Positions 44,425 to 54,199 of a DNA stretch of 64,000 bases are shown here, piece after piece. The translations under genes were made by a program, and so were the position numbers. Positions within the stretch are counted from its first letter, which is position 1; each line of letters opens with the position of its first letter. Source of the DNA: Bacillus sp. ISL-45 (GTDB lineage: Bacteria; Bacillota; Bacilli; Bacillales; Cytobacillaceae); NCBI RefSeq assembly GCF_018613195.1, contig NZ_JAGGQQ010000012.1:96253-160252 (forward strand), written 5' to 3'. Under the pieces are notes generated by a model. The model was given only the letters and a program-made list of their open reading frames with translations, was not told where the DNA came from and searched no databases.

Positions 44425-45459
44425 ATGACAAGTATACGCTTATGGTTTATCCAAACGTTCTTGATGATGGCTTTCATAACTTCCCTCATCCTCTTCATCG
44501 GCCTTCAAGTTTTTTTATTCCTTGTTCCCGACAGCGGCCTTTCGACTGCTATGACCTTCTGGTTTTGGCTGTATAGCTTTGTCGTAATGGCTGCAGCTGG
44601 ATTTTATTTCAGTTTACGAGGAAGCTATGTAATCAAAGGACGCCTGGGTGACATTTTTCAGTTTATTGCCACATTGCGCAGAGGCAAATTTACGGAAAGA
44701 ATTAAAACGGATGAAAGAGATGAGATCGGACTCATTTCAGAAGAACTTAATCAGTTATCTGAATACCTTCAGGAGCAGGTTCATTCATTGCAGCGGCTGG
44801 CAGAGGAAAAAACAGAGCTGTCCAAGACCGCAAAGTCGGCCGCCATCATGGAGGAAAGGCAAAGGCTTGCCAGGGATCTCCATGATGTAGTCAGCCAGCA
44901 GCTATTCGCGCTTAGTATGATGTCATCTGCTTCACTGAGATGGTTTGACCAGGAACCAGAAAAGGCCCGGAAGCAGCTGGAGCAAATTTCTGGGATAGCG
45001 GGCAAAGCACAGGGTGAAATGAGGGCCCTTCTTCTTCACCTGAGGCCTGTCCAATTGAGCGGGGAGAGTTTGTGCGAAGGTATCATTAAACTGATCAGGG
45101 AGCTGAAGCAAAAAACGAACCTGGCATTCGAAGCAAGTGTCGATGAAATCGAGCATCTTTCGCAGGCTGCAGAAGAGCATATATTTCGGATTGTCCAGGA
45201 AGCACTTTCGAATATCCTGCGCCATGCCGAGGCAACAAAGGTGAAATTGGTGCTTGCGGAGGAGCAGCAATACATCCATCTATATATAGGTGACGATGGT
45301 AAAGGCTTTGACATACACGAAGAAAAGATGGCATCTTATGGCCTTAAGACGATGCGGGAACGGTGCGAACAAATTGGCGGTACATATAATATCCGTTCAA
45401 AAGCGGATGAAGGAACATATATTGAAATACGGATACCGGCCTTGAGGAGGGAAGAGTAA
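44425..45459 (+). CDS. liaS: Sensor histidine kinase LiaS
   Basis: 344 residues: two membrane helices (about 10-35 and 45-65) with almost no outside loop, a HAMP region, the HisKA_3 phospho-site RQRLARDLHDVVSQQLF (His near 152) and an ATPase domain with DDGKGFD. Such intramembrane-sensing kinases respond to envelope damage through LiaF. ATG at 44425 after GGGGGAAG. The stop shares a base with the liaR start. Confidence 0.92.
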   Translation: MTSIRLWFIQTFLMMAFITSLILFIGLQVFLFLVPDSGLSTAMTFWFWLYSFVVMAAAGFYFSLRGSYVIKGRLGDIFQFIATLRRGKFTERIKTDERDEIGLISEELNQLSEYLQEQVHSLQRLAEEKTELSKTAKSAAIMEERQRLARDLHDVVSQQLFALSMMSSASLRWFDQEPEKARKQLEQISGIAGKAQGEMRALLLHLRPVQLSGESLCEGIIKLIRELKQKTNLAFEASVDEIEHLSQAAEEHIFRIVQEALSNILRHAEATKVKLVLAEEQQYIHLYIGDDGKGFDIHEEKMASYGLKTMRERCEQIGGTYNIRSKADEGTYIEIRIPALRREE

Positions 45460-46100
45460 TGGGGAAAATAAGGGTTGCGGTAGTTGATGATCATGAAATG
45501 GTACGGAAAGGCATCATTTCCTATTTAGAAACTGAACCGTCAATTGAAATTGTGGGAGAGGCGGATAGCGGAAAAAGGGCCGTTTCACTTGTAAAGGAAA
45601 CAAAGCCGGATGTTGTCCTGATGGACCTGTTAATGGAGAATGGATCGGGTATTGATGCAACCAGGGAGATTCTAAGCTTTTATCCAGAATGTAAAATCAT
45701 CATCATCACGAGCTTTTATGACGATGAACAGGTTTTTCCGGCCATTGAGGCAGGGGCATTCAGCTACATGCTAAAAACTGCGACTGCGTCAGAAGTCATC
45801 AAGGCGATTGAAAAAGCTTCCAGAGGGGAGACGGTCATTGAACCAAAAGTGGCCAATAAAATGATGAAAAGGCTGAGACCGCAAGAGCGTAAACCACATG
45901 ATGAACTGACAGAACGAGAACTTGATGTCTTGAAATGTATTGGTGAAGGTATGACAAACCAACAGATCAGCGAGGAGTTATTCATCGGTGTCAAAACCGT
46001 CAAAACCCATGTTTCGAATATACTGGGTAAACTCGGTTTGTCCGACAGAACGCAAGCAGCTGTTTATGCAAATCGTAACGGTTTGATCAAGACGACATAA
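45459..46100 (+). CDS. liaR: Response regulator LiaR (NarL type)
   Basis: 213 residues: receiver domain with VVDDHEMVRKG and the phospho-Asp in VVLMDLLMENG, then a LuxR-type helix-turn-helix (LTERELDVLKCIGEGMTNQQIS). It activates cell-envelope stress genes once phosphorylated by LiaS. Starts in the stop codon of liaS (TAATG). The usual targets liaI and liaH are not in the window. Confidence 0.93.
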   Translation: MGKIRVAVVDDHEMVRKGIISYLETEPSIEIVGEADSGKRAVSLVKETKPDVVLMDLLMENGSGIDATREILSFYPECKIIIITSFYDDEQVFPAIEAGAFSYMLKTATASEVIKAIEKASRGETVIEPKVANKMMKRLRPQERKPHDELTERELDVLKCIGEGMTNQQISEELFIGVKTVKTHVSNILGKLGLSDRTQAAVYANRNGLIKTT

Positions 46101-46104
46101 GTGG

Positions 46105-46138
46105 AGGAGGGTGTCAGGAGATGACACCCTCCTTTATA
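46105..46138 (+). terminator. Terminator after liaR
   Basis: AGGAGGGTGTCA and TGACACCCTCCT form a 12-bp stem followed by TTTAT. Confidence 0.88.
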
Positions 46139-46167
46139 TTGGAAAAGTCTAATGCTTAGCTGTGCTA

Positions 46168-46556
46168 GGATGGAGGCGAAATACGGAGTGGGGTCAGCAA
46201 GAAGCGCCAACCATGGCCCTAATGAAGACAGAAAATGGCGGTAGATTAACCAAAAGCGTAATCCATCACTCTTATGGAGACAAGAAATGATGGTTGATCA
46301 GAAAAAAAGCGTCATCCATGGCCCTGATGGAGACGCGAAACGGCGGTAGATCTGCAAAAAGCGTAATCCATCGCTCTGATGGAGGCATGAAACGGCGGGT
46401 GACAAGAAAAAAGCGTAATCTATGGCCCTGATGAGTCGGGAAGCGACAGTTGATCAGAAAAAAGCGCCATCCATGACCGTGATGGAGACGCGAAATGGCG
46501 GGTGACAAGAAAAAAGCGCCATCCATTACCTCAATGGTGGCGCGAAAAGGCGACAA
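46168..46556. repeat. Array of ~52-bp units (family C)
   Basis: Seven units starting with GCG at 46204, 46256, 46309, 46361, 46413, 46464 and 46516 (steps 52, 53, 52, 52, 51, 52), plus a partial unit before. Each has GCGNNATCCAT, arms CCATC and GATGG around a variable centre, then a GCGAAA...GGCG stretch and an A run. It ends against the stop of hmoB. Confidence 0.85.
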
Positions 46557-47069
46557 TCATTCGCCTTCTATATAGTATTTCGAAACATATGAGGCACTCT
46601 CAAAAATATTCGGTCTTGCGGCATCTATTCCTGCTTCTGTGCCGCGTTTTTTGTGTGCATTCTCATAAGCCTTCGATTTTTGCCAGTTCTCGAATGCTCC
46701 TTCGTTTTCCCATATTGTCAAAATGATATAAGTGTTGTTGGATCCTAAAGGGCGAAGAACGCGGATTGCAACAAAACCTGGTTCATTCTCGATTAGCCTT
46801 GGCCTGTTCAAAAATCGGTCTTCAAAAAGGGGACGGCCTTCATCCGTTACGGGGATATTGTTGAGAACAGCGAACCCTTCATGGTCAAGTGAACCAGCGG
46901 AATCAATGATTTCATATTTCCTTGGTGAACTGAACACTGTTTTTTTGTCTGTCTCATGAACAAGGAGTGATGATTCATTGTTGTTCATCAAGATCATGGT
47001 TTCACCCTTGTGTTTTTCTTTTAATTTCAGCAAAAAATCTGGAGTTCCCGATGTAATAAATAGATTCAT
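46557..47069 (-). CDS. hmoB: Heme-degrading monooxygenase HmoB (YhgC)
   Basis: 170 residues. The C-terminal half is an antibiotic-biosynthesis-monooxygenase-type fold with NTYIILTIWENEGAFENWQKSKAY, as in IsdG-like enzymes that open the heme ring and release iron. The N-terminal half is the extra domain of HmoB. ATG at 47069 is preceded by GAGGTG. Its position beside hemEHY fits heme balance. A sigma-A promoter lies 35-65 bases upstream. Confidence 0.88.
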   Translation of the reverse strand: MNLFITSGTPDFLLKLKEKHKGETMILMNNNESSLLVHETDKKTVFSSPRKYEIIDSAGSLDHEGFAVLNNIPVTDEGRPLFEDRFLNRPRLIENEPGFVAIRVLRPLGSNNTYIILTIWENEGAFENWQKSKAYENAHKKRGTEAGIDAARPNIFESASYVSKYYIEGE

Positions 47070-47104
47070 TTTCTCACCTCATCTAATAAAAGTACGTTAC
47101 TTCT

Positions 47105-47133
47105 ATTATACTAATTGTATGCTGATTAACCAA
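47105..47133 (-). promoter_or_regulatory. Promoter of hmoB
   Basis: On the minus strand TTGGTT (47133-47128), a 17-base spacer and a perfect TATAAT (47110-47105). The -35 is weak. Confidence 0.5.
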
Positions 47134-47372
47134 AGCTATCATCTGTTTTCCCTTTTATAGAGGAAGTAAAAGCAAAATTCGTCAAATTTTCAACAATTTA
47201 AAGCGTTTCCTATGAAATCGGCTGATAAAAACGATATAGTGTATATAGTTTGTTTTTTTGTTATAACAGCGCGAGGCTATCGCAAATCCGATTCGATAAA
47301 TAGTTGTTTTTTATTTTAATCCTTTTATATTACAATGGAATACAGACATTACTGAAAGGTGGATTTCCCCTA
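47134..47372. other. hemE upstream region
   Basis: AT-rich leader with no gene. Possible promoter TTGTTT (47304) and TATATT (47326), 16 bases apart; no convincing operator for heme or peroxide regulators was found. Confidence 0.35.
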
Positions 47373-48419
47373 ATGAGCAAGATGATTAACGATACATTTT
47401 TAAAAGCGGCCAGAGGAGAAGCAACAGATTATGTTCCGGTCTGGTATATGAGACAGGCCGGAAGGTCACAGCCTGAATATAGAGAAATAAAGGAGAAATA
47501 TTCCCTATTCGAAATTACGCACCAGCCTGAGCTTTGTGCATATGTCACAAGGCTTCCGGTAGAACAATATGATGTTGATGCGGCGATTCTATACAAGGAC
47601 ATCATGACACCTCTGCCAGCTATGGGCGTGGAAGTGGAAATTAAATCTGGGATTGGACCCGTCATTTCCAATCCAGTAAAAACATTGGCTGATGTTGAAA
47701 AGCTAGGTGCGATCAACCCTGAATCAGATATTCCGTACGTACTTGACACAATCAAGCTTCTTACAGAAGAACAGCTGTCTGTACCATTGATCGGCTTCTC
47801 AGGAGCACCGTTCACGCTTGCAAGCTATATGATTGAAGGAGGGCCTTCAAAGAATTACAACAAGACAAAAGCATTTATGTACGCTCAGCCTGAAGCATGG
47901 TTCGCGCTGATGGAAAAGCTAGGCGATATGGTGATTACATATGTTAAATCTCAAATCAAAGCCGGGGTTAAAGCAATCCAGATTTTTGATTCTTGGGTAG
48001 GAGCACTGAATGTCCAGGATTACCGAACTTTTATCAAGCCAGTAATGAACAGGATTTTTTCTGAACTGAAGAAAGAAAATGTTCCATTGATTATGTTCGG
48101 TGTTGGAGCAAGCCACCTTGCCATGGAATGGAACGATCTTCCGCTTGATGTTGTTGGACTGGACTGGCGTCTGCAAGTGAGCGAGGCTCGAGAACTAGGA
48201 ATCCAGAAAACTGTCATGGGAAATCTTGATCCTGCAATCCTCCTTGCACCATGGAATGTAATAGAAGAAAGGGCAAAAGCGATCCTTGATCAGGGTATGG
48301 CACAGCCAGGCTACATCTTCAACCTTGGGCATGGTGTATTCCCATCAGTAAACCCGGAAACATTGAAAAAGCTGACTGCTTTCATCCATGAGTACTCTGC
48401 CTCAAAACTAGGCAAATAG
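47373..48419 (+). CDS. hemE: Uroporphyrinogen decarboxylase
   Basis: 348 residues. HemE removes four carboxyl groups from uroporphyrinogen III to give coproporphyrinogen III. The signature [17 protein letters not shown] near residue 23 and the second motif [17 protein letters not shown] near 138 are present. Start ATG at 47373 after AAAGGTGG; the frame upstream to 47304 is not needed. First gene of the hemEHY set. Confidence 0.96.
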   Translation: MSKMINDTFLKAARGEATDYVPVWYMRQAGRSQPEYREIKEKYSLFEITHQPELCAYVTRLPVEQYDVDAAILYKDIMTPLPAMGVEVEIKSGIGPVISNPVKTLADVEKLGAINPESDIPYVLDTIKLLTEEQLSVPLIGFSGAPFTLASYMIEGGPSKNYNKTKAFMYAQPEAWFALMEKLGDMVITYVKSQIKAGVKAIQIFDSWVGALNVQDYRTFIKPVMNRIFSELKKENVPLIMFGVGASHLAMEWNDLPLDVVGLDWRLQVSEARELGIQKTVMGNLDPAILLAPWNVIEERAKAILDQGMAQPGYIFNLGHGVFPSVNPETLKKLTAFIHEYSASKLGK

Positions 48420-48509
48420 CCTCTATTCTGCTTCAGAGCATTAGGTTTGGTAAAATGGTCTGATTTTTGGCAGAATAGTAGCTTAGAGACACGAAAAAGA
48501 GGTGCAATC

Positions 48510-49448
48510 ATGACTAAGAAGAAGATGGGGTTGCTGGTTATGGCATATGGCACACCCTACAATGAAGAAGATATTGAACGATATTATACACATATCCGCC
48601 GCGGACGCACTCCGTCACCGGAAATGCTTGAGGACTTAAAACAGCGTTACGAAGCAATTGGCGGTATTTCTCCACTTGCGAAAATCACCGTTGCACAGGG
48701 CGAGAAGCTTGAACAGCATTTGAACAGCGTCCAGGATGACATTGAATTCAAGATGTATCTCGGTCTAAAGCATATCGAGCCGTTCATCGAGGATGCCGTG
48801 AAGCAAATGCATGATGATGGCATCGAAGAGGCAGTCAGCATCGTGCTGGCTCCGCATTTTTCAACTTTCAGTGTCAAATCGTATAACGGGCGTGCCAAAG
48901 AAGAAGCGGAAAAGCTTGGAGGACCTGAAATTGTATCGGTTGAACAGTGGTACAATGAACCGAAATTCATCAAGTACTGGTCTGACAGAGTGAGTAAAAC
49001 CTTTGCTGAAATGCCTGCTGATGAGCGCGAGAATTCAGTATTGATCGTTTCGGCCCACAGCCTTCCGGAGAAGATTCTCCAAATGGGCGATCCGTATCCA
49101 GAACAATTAAAAGAAACAGCTGACTTGATTGCCAACCAGGCAAATGTGAAAAATTACGAGGTCGGCTGGCAAAGTGCAGGAAACACACCTGAACCATGGC
49201 TAGGGCCAGATGTCCAGGACTTGACGAGAGACCTGTACGAGGCAAATGGCTATAAAGCCTTTGTATATGTTCCGGCTGGATTTGTTTCCGACCATCTGGA
49301 AGTTTTGTATGACAATGATTATGAGTGCAAAAACGTGACGGATGATATCGGAGCAAGTTATTACAGGCCTCCAATGCCAAATACAGAGCCTGAATTCATT
49401 GATGCATTGGCAGATGTTATTTTAAAGAAACTGTCAACTTCACGTTAG
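48510..49448 (+). CDS. hemH: Ferrochelatase / coproporphyrin III ferrochelatase
   Basis: 312 residues (310 in B. subtilis). In Firmicutes this enzyme inserts iron into coproporphyrin III in the coproporphyrin-dependent route. [23 protein letters not shown] near the start and the SAHSLPEKI and GWQSAG segments are typical; the metal-site Glu lies in CKNV-region context near the end. ATG at 48510 follows GAGGTG. The last two bases of the stop TAG are the first bases of MITE-like copy D. Confidence 0.95.
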   Translation: MTKKKMGLLVMAYGTPYNEEDIERYYTHIRRGRTPSPEMLEDLKQRYEAIGGISPLAKITVAQGEKLEQHLNSVQDDIEFKMYLGLKHIEPFIEDAVKQMHDDGIEEAVSIVLAPHFSTFSVKSYNGRAKEEAEKLGGPEIVSVEQWYNEPKFIKYWSDRVSKTFAEMPADERENSVLIVSAHSLPEKILQMGDPYPEQLKETADLIANQANVKNYEVGWQSAGNTPEPWLGPDVQDLTRDLYEANGYKAFVYVPAGFVSDHLEVLYDNDYECKNVTDDIGASYYRPPMPNTEPEFIDALADVILKKLSTSR

Positions 49449-49558
49449 GCTGCTTTCGCATTGATTGTTGCTTTTCTTACATGTTCTAAAACCGCATTCC
49501 TGAATTAAGATAGCATTTATACAGGTTGAGATAGCAACAATGATTACGAAAAGAGCCT
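49447..49558. mobile_element. MITE-like element, short copy D (112 bp)
   Basis: Left end AGGCTGCTTTCGCATTG, right end (reverse strand) AGGCTCTTTTCGTAATC; both continue into ATTGTTGCT. The ends match copies A to C, but the interior is shorter and different and no target duplication remains. It lies between hemH and hemY. Confidence 0.75.
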
Positions 49559-49590
49559 CGCTAAAACTTACTTAAAGAAGGCGATTTACC

Positions 49591-51018
49591 TTGACAGAAA
49601 AAAAGAAAGTTGTAATTGTAGGGGGCGGCATAACAGGTTTGGCGGCAGCATATTATTTGCAAAAGCATGCCAGGGAGAACCAGCTTCCTCTTGATGTGAA
49701 ACTGGTCGAATCCTCCCATCGTGTCGGCGGGAAAATGCAAACGTATGTTAAAGATGGCTTCGTCATTGAAAGAGGCCCAGATTCCTTCCTGGAACGAAAA
49801 GAGAGCGCAGGCCGACTTGCCAGGGAAGTGGGTTTAGGAGATAAATTAGTCAATAACAGTACGGGGAAATCTTACGTGCTGGTAAAGGACAAGCTCCATC
49901 CTATGCCTGGCGGATCAGTGATGGGAATTCCTACCCAGATCGGTCCCTTTGTTACAACCGGCCTATTTTCCTGGCCAGGTAAGTTCCGGGCTGCTGGAGA
50001 CTTTTTTATGCCACCTTCAAAGGTAAAAGGTGACCAGTCCCTGGGTGAATTTTTCCGGCGCCGGCTTGGCGATGAGGTCGTTGAAAACCTGATTGAGCCC
50101 CTGCTCTCCGGTATTTACGCCGGGGATATTGATAACATGAGCCTCTTGTCTACTTTTCCGCAATTCTACCAGGTGGAGCAGAAATACGGGAGCTTGATTC
50201 TTGGCACAAAGAAGACAGCTCCCTCATCAAAAAAGAAGCCTGCCGAAACTGGGCAGGCTAAGAAAAAGGGAATGTTCCTGACCGTGACGACGGGTCTGCA
50301 ATCGTTTGTCGACGCCATTGAGTCGAAACTTGAACCCGGTTCTGTCATTAAAGGAATAAGGGTCGATAAGGTCAGCAAACTGGAGAATGGTTACCGTCTG
50401 AGACTGAGCAGCGGTGAATCGCTCGATGCAGACAGCATTCTATTAGCTGCACCGCATGAAGCAGCCCTGCATATGTTCTCCGACCACGAACATGTTTTTG
50501 ATCCATTCCGCGACATGCCTTCTACATCTGTTGCGACGGTTGCCATGGCATTCCCCGAAAGTGTCATAAAAGAAGATATAGATGGTACCGGCTTCGTTGT
50601 ATCAAGGAACAGTGATTATACAATCACTGCCTGCACCTGGACACATAAAAAGTGGCCTCATACTACTCCTGAGGGAAAAGTCTTGCTCCGCCTTTATGTC
50701 GGCAGGCCAGGTGACGAGGCGATTGTCGAGCTTTCGGACGATGAAATCATCAAGATTGCGCTCGAGGATTTAAACAAAACAATGGATATCCAGGCACAGC
50801 CTGATTTTGCGGTAGTGTCACGCTGGAAAGAAGCCATGCCGCAGTATACTGTTGGGCATAAGGAAAGAGTCGCGAATCTGAAGAATGATCTGGCCAGTGA
50901 GCTTCCGGGTGTCTTCGTAGGCGGCAGCTCCTATGAAGGAGTCGGCCTTCCAGACTGTATAGACCAGGGAGAAGCAGCCGTCGAAAAGATCCTGTCATAT
51001 TTGAAGCTTCATGGATAA
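49591..51018 (+). CDS. hemY: Coproporphyrinogen III oxidase HemY/CgoX
   Basis: 475 residues. FAD-binding motif VIVGGGITGLAAAYYL at the start; C-terminal GSSYEGVGLPDCIDQGEAAV completes the FAD site. In Bacillus this oxygen-dependent enzyme oxidises coproporphyrinogen III to coproporphyrin III. A Lys-rich insertion (about residues 208-228) is a loop variant. Start is TTG at 49591, after GAAGGCG. The MITE-like copy D separates it from hemH; co-transcription may persist. Confidence 0.94.
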   Translation: MTEKKKVVIVGGGITGLAAAYYLQKHARENQLPLDVKLVESSHRVGGKMQTYVKDGFVIERGPDSFLERKESAGRLAREVGLGDKLVNNSTGKSYVLVKDKLHPMPGGSVMGIPTQIGPFVTTGLFSWPGKFRAAGDFFMPPSKVKGDQSLGEFFRRRLGDEVVENLIEPLLSGIYAGDIDNMSLLSTFPQFYQVEQKYGSLILGTKKTAPSSKKKPAETGQAKKKGMFLTVTTGLQSFVDAIESKLEPGSVIKGIRVDKVSKLENGYRLRLSSGESLDADSILLAAPHEAALHMFSDHEHVFDPFRDMPSTSVATVAMAFPESVIKEDIDGTGFVVSRNSDYTITACTWTHKKWPHTTPEGKVLLRLYVGRPGDEAIVELSDDEIIKIALEDLNKTMDIQAQPDFAVVSRWKEAMPQYTVGHKERVANLKNDLASELPGVFVGGSSYEGVGLPDCIDQGEAAVEKILSYLKLHG

Positions 51019-51059
51019 AGGCCGTTTCTTCATTGCCTATTGCGAACATACTGCTCTTG

Positions 51060-51089
51060 ATAAAAAACCCTTTTAGGGTTTTTTATTTT
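51060..51089 (+). terminator. Terminator after hemY
   Basis: AAAAAACCC and GGGTTTTTT around TTTTA form the stem, with a T-rich tail. Confidence 0.85.
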
Positions 51090-51140
51090 TCCATTCTTGC
51101 CATAGTGTTAAATACATGATAAATTAATAATTGACGTATT

Positions 51141-51163
51141 GACCATTTTTCTCATTTAGTCAT
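51141..51163. promoter_or_regulatory. Candidate YhgD operator 1
   Basis: TGACC-N13-AGTCA: outer TGAC and GTCA are 15 bases apart. The same architecture occurs before yhgE at 51781-51803. Lies just upstream of the yhgD ribosome site, so it would serve autoregulation. Confidence 0.65.
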
Positions 51164-51180
51164 TTTTGGAGGTGATAACC

Positions 51181-51753
51181 ATGGCGGTCGATCGGAGACA
51201 GCAGATTCTTGAAGCGGCAACCAACTCTTTTTCACTTTACGGCTATAAGGCGACTACGATTGATCAGGTTGCAAAGCTGGCTAACGTTGGTAAAGGAACG
51301 ATTTATACCTTTTTCAAAAATAAAGAGCAGCTTTTCGATGAAATCATTAATAGCCTCATCAAAGAAATGAAAGAAGTCGCAAATGAAGCAGTAGCTCCAT
51401 CTGTTTCTTTTTATGAAAATGTCCACAGAGCTTTATATAGACTGCTGGAGTTCCGTAAAAAACATCAATTGACGATCAAACTCTCGCAAGAAGCCCGGGA
51501 TATTGGCACACCCGCTGTTCTGGAGGTTATGGATAAATTAGAATCGGCCATTCTAAGCTTTATTAAGGAAAAGGTCATCCAGGCAATCCAAAAGGGTGAA
51601 ATAAAGGAATGCGACCCGGAGATTACAGCCTTCATTATGATGAAGCTTTATATCGCGCTGATCTTTGACTGGGAAAAAAAGAACGAGCCACTTGAAAAGG
51701 AAAAAATCTCAGATCTGTTTGAGTTCTATATTTTTAAAGGATTGTCTGATTAA
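51181..51753 (+). CDS. yhgD: TetR-family regulator YhgD
   Basis: 190 residues. N-terminal helix-turn-helix with YGYKATTIDQVAKLANVGKGTIYTFFKNKEQLF, then a ligand-binding helical domain. Start is ATG at 51181 after GGAGGTG. It probably controls itself and yhgE through the paired TGAC-N15-GTCA sites. The inducer is unknown. Confidence 0.9.
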   Translation: MAVDRRQQILEAATNSFSLYGYKATTIDQVAKLANVGKGTIYTFFKNKEQLFDEIINSLIKEMKEVANEAVAPSVSFYENVHRALYRLLEFRKKHQLTIKLSQEARDIGTPAVLEVMDKLESAILSFIKEKVIQAIQKGEIKECDPEITAFIMMKLYIALIFDWEKKNEPLEKEKISDLFEFYIFKGLSD

Positions 51754-51780
51754 GGATAGTCCTTATTTTTAACAGTTAAA

Positions 51781-51803
51781 TGACCAAATGAACAAAACGG
51801 TCA
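51781..51803. promoter_or_regulatory. Candidate YhgD operator 2, before yhgE
   Basis: TGACC-N13-GGTCA, a 5-bp-arm inverted repeat framed by TTAA on both sides. Same spacing as operator 1. Confidence 0.7.
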
Positions 51804-51827
51804 ATTAATGCAACATGGAGGACTAAA

Positions 51828-54026
51828 ATGAAAAGAAACCTATTCACCCAAGAATTACTATCTATTTTTCGCAATAAGAAGCTTCTTATTCCGATCATTG
51901 CCGTCTTGTTCATACCGGTTCTTTACAGTGGAATGTTTTTATGGGCATTCTGGGATCCGTACGAACATCTTTCAGATCTTCCCGTTGCTGTTGCCAACAG
52001 TGATTCAGGGTCAACGATTGATGGTGAGAAGCTGGAACTGGGTAATGACCTTGTTGAAAAATTAAAGGAAAATAAGGATTTTGGATTTGAGTTTGTGTCC
52101 GAAGAAGAAGGGACTAAAGGGCTGGAGCAGCAAAAATATTATATGCTCATCAAAATCCCTAAAGATTTCTCTGAGAATGCATCAACTTTGATGGAAGATC
52201 ATCCTGAAAAACTTGAGCTTGTTTATATGCCTAATGAGAGCTTCAATTTCTTATCGGCACAGATTGGGGGAACAGCAGCAGAAAAAATCAAAGCATCCGT
52301 GTCCGAGAAGGTTTCTGAAACGTATGCTGAAACCATGTTTGACAAAATCGGCGAATTGGCCGATGGTCTGTCAAAAGCGAGTGACGGAGCTGCAGACTTG
52401 AACGACGGAGCAGTCAAGCTAAAGGATGGCAGCCAGGAGCTGTATAATCATTTATCTGGTTTGGCAAGCAAGTCGATTGAGTTCAACAAGGGGATAAGTT
52501 CGGCTAATTCCGGAACAAAAGAGTTGGCTTCTGGAGCTGGGAAACTAGCTGGGGGCCTTGGCCAATTGGTGGAAGGCGAAACGAAGCTGGAGGATGCTTC
52601 GGGGAAACTTCTGGCAGGCCAGAAAGATTTACAGGCAGGAGCTTCAGGAGTTAAAGCAGGGTTAGATCAAATAAATAGCAAGATACCAGCAATGATCAAG
52701 GGAACTACTCAAATTGAAGAAGGCTCTGAAAAGCTCGGCCAGAACCTATCAGCATGGAAAGCAGGGGCTGATGAAGCTGCCGGCGGTGCAGCTGAACTTC
52801 ATGCGGGCATTCAAGAGCTTAAGAAGCAAATGGAGGCTATGGCGCCTTTATTGGGTGAATATCCTGATAAACAGCAAAAGCTAGCCCAGGCGCTTAATGA
52901 ACTTGAAGCTGGCAGTGCAAGCCTTGAACAGGGAACATCGACACTTTCGGATTCGGCAGGTGCACTGGCTGCCGGTTCAGAGACAATTTCAGCAGGCTTA
53001 AAAGAAGTAATTGCAGGACAGGACCAGCTGCAACAGGGAATTTCTGAACTTGCAGCAGGCAGTGGACAACTTGAAACAGGTGCTGCAAAGCTGGCAGCCG
53101 GACATGAAGAATTTCATACTGGCCTTCAACAGTTCGGTGACAAGCTAAGTGAGGCGAAAGCTGGTTCTGCTGAGCTGGCGAATGGAAGTTCCAAACTTGT
53201 TGGTGGAATGGATCAGCTGGCATCTGGTTCCGCAGCCATGACGGATGGCGCGGATCAACTGGCATCAGGTGCTGAAAAATTGGCAGAAGGCAATACAAAA
53301 GTGGCGGATGGGACGGCAGAGCTTGCTGAAAAGCTGAAGAAGGGAGCAGGAGAAGCACAGCTTAATCCAAATGAGGATACTTATAATATGCTGGCGGCAC
53401 CAGTCGAGCTGCAAAGTGAAACATACAAAGCAGTTCCAAACTATGGGACAGGGTTTGCACCATACTTTTTATCTCTTGGTTTATTTGTCGGTGCATTGCT
53501 GCTTTCAATCGTATTCCCATTAAGGGAACCAGCTGGTGTTCCTGCCAGCGGCGTAAGCTGGTTCTTCGGAAAATTTGGTATTCTGGCAGGAATCGGCGTA
53601 TTGCAGGCACTTGCAGCAGATGCCATCCTTCTTTTAGGGCTGGGTCTAAAGGTAGAGAGCACTCCGCTATTCCTTATTTTCTCGATTGTTACAAGCCTGA
53701 CTTTCATTGCATTGATCCAGTTCCTTGTGACATTGTTAGGAGATCCAGGCCGTTTTGTTGCAATCGTCATCCTGATTTTGCAGCTTACGACAAGCGCAGG
53801 AACTTTCCCGCTGGAATTAATACCAGGATTTTTACAGAAGTTTAATGCGTTTTTGCCAATGACTTATTCAGTACAAGGATTCAAAGCTGTCATTTCAAGC
53901 GGGGATTTCTGTTTCATGTGGCAAAATGCAGGGATTTTGGGCGGGTACATTTTAGTCCTGGCTGCAGGCACAGCATTATATTTCAATTGGATGTTCAAAC
54001 GGAAATTCGCCATGTTAGCTGAATAA
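51828..54026 (+). CDS. yhgE: YhgE/Pip-family membrane protein (ABC-2 like)
   Basis: 732 residues. One N-terminal helix, an extracytoplasmic domain of about 500 residues, and five to six C-terminal helices. The middle of the outside part (about 190-510) is built from many short repeats of the type L-x-x-G-A-x-x-L-x-x-G, which form long helical rods. Related proteins are the phage-infection protein Pip and the type VII secretion component EsaA. ATG at 51828 follows GGAGG. Probably repressed by YhgD. Confidence 0.88.
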   Translation: MKRNLFTQELLSIFRNKKLLIPIIAVLFIPVLYSGMFLWAFWDPYEHLSDLPVAVANSDSGSTIDGEKLELGNDLVEKLKENKDFGFEFVSEEEGTKGLEQQKYYMLIKIPKDFSENASTLMEDHPEKLELVYMPNESFNFLSAQIGGTAAEKIKASVSEKVSETYAETMFDKIGELADGLSKASDGAADLNDGAVKLKDGSQELYNHLSGLASKSIEFNKGISSANSGTKELASGAGKLAGGLGQLVEGETKLEDASGKLLAGQKDLQAGASGVKAGLDQINSKIPAMIKGTTQIEEGSEKLGQNLSAWKAGADEAAGGAAELHAGIQELKKQMEAMAPLLGEYPDKQQKLAQALNELEAGSASLEQGTSTLSDSAGALAAGSETISAGLKEVIAGQDQLQQGISELAAGSGQLETGAAKLAAGHEEFHTGLQQFGDKLSEAKAGSAELANGSSKLVGGMDQLASGSAAMTDGADQLASGAEKLAEGNTKVADGTAELAEKLKKGAGEAQLNPNEDTYNMLAAPVELQSETYKAVPNYGTGFAPYFLSLGLFVGALLLSIVFPLREPAGVPASGVSWFFGKFGILAGIGVLQALAADAILLLGLGLKVESTPLFLIFSIVTSLTFIALIQFLVTLLGDPGRFVAIVILILQLTTSAGTFPLELIPGFLQKFNAFLPMTYSVQGFKAVISSGDFCFMWQNAGILGGYILVLAAGTALYFNWMFKRKFAMLAE

Positions 54027-54071
54027 CGAAAAGCAATAATCAATTCGAAAAAACAGCCATAACCAAAAAAG

Positions 54072-54103
54072 AAGCCAGCTCAAAGATATCGAGCTGGCTT
54101 TTC
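54072..54103 (+). terminator. Terminator after yhgE
   Basis: AAGCCAGCTC and GAGCTGGCTT pair over 10 bp, with TTTTC. Confidence 0.85.
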
Positions 54104-54199
54104 ATGTGCAGTTTGACAACTGCGGGAAAGGGATTGTATTACACCCGGAAAACCGGGGAAGGAAAACGAATTAATCTTGATTTATAGTTGTATAAATCT

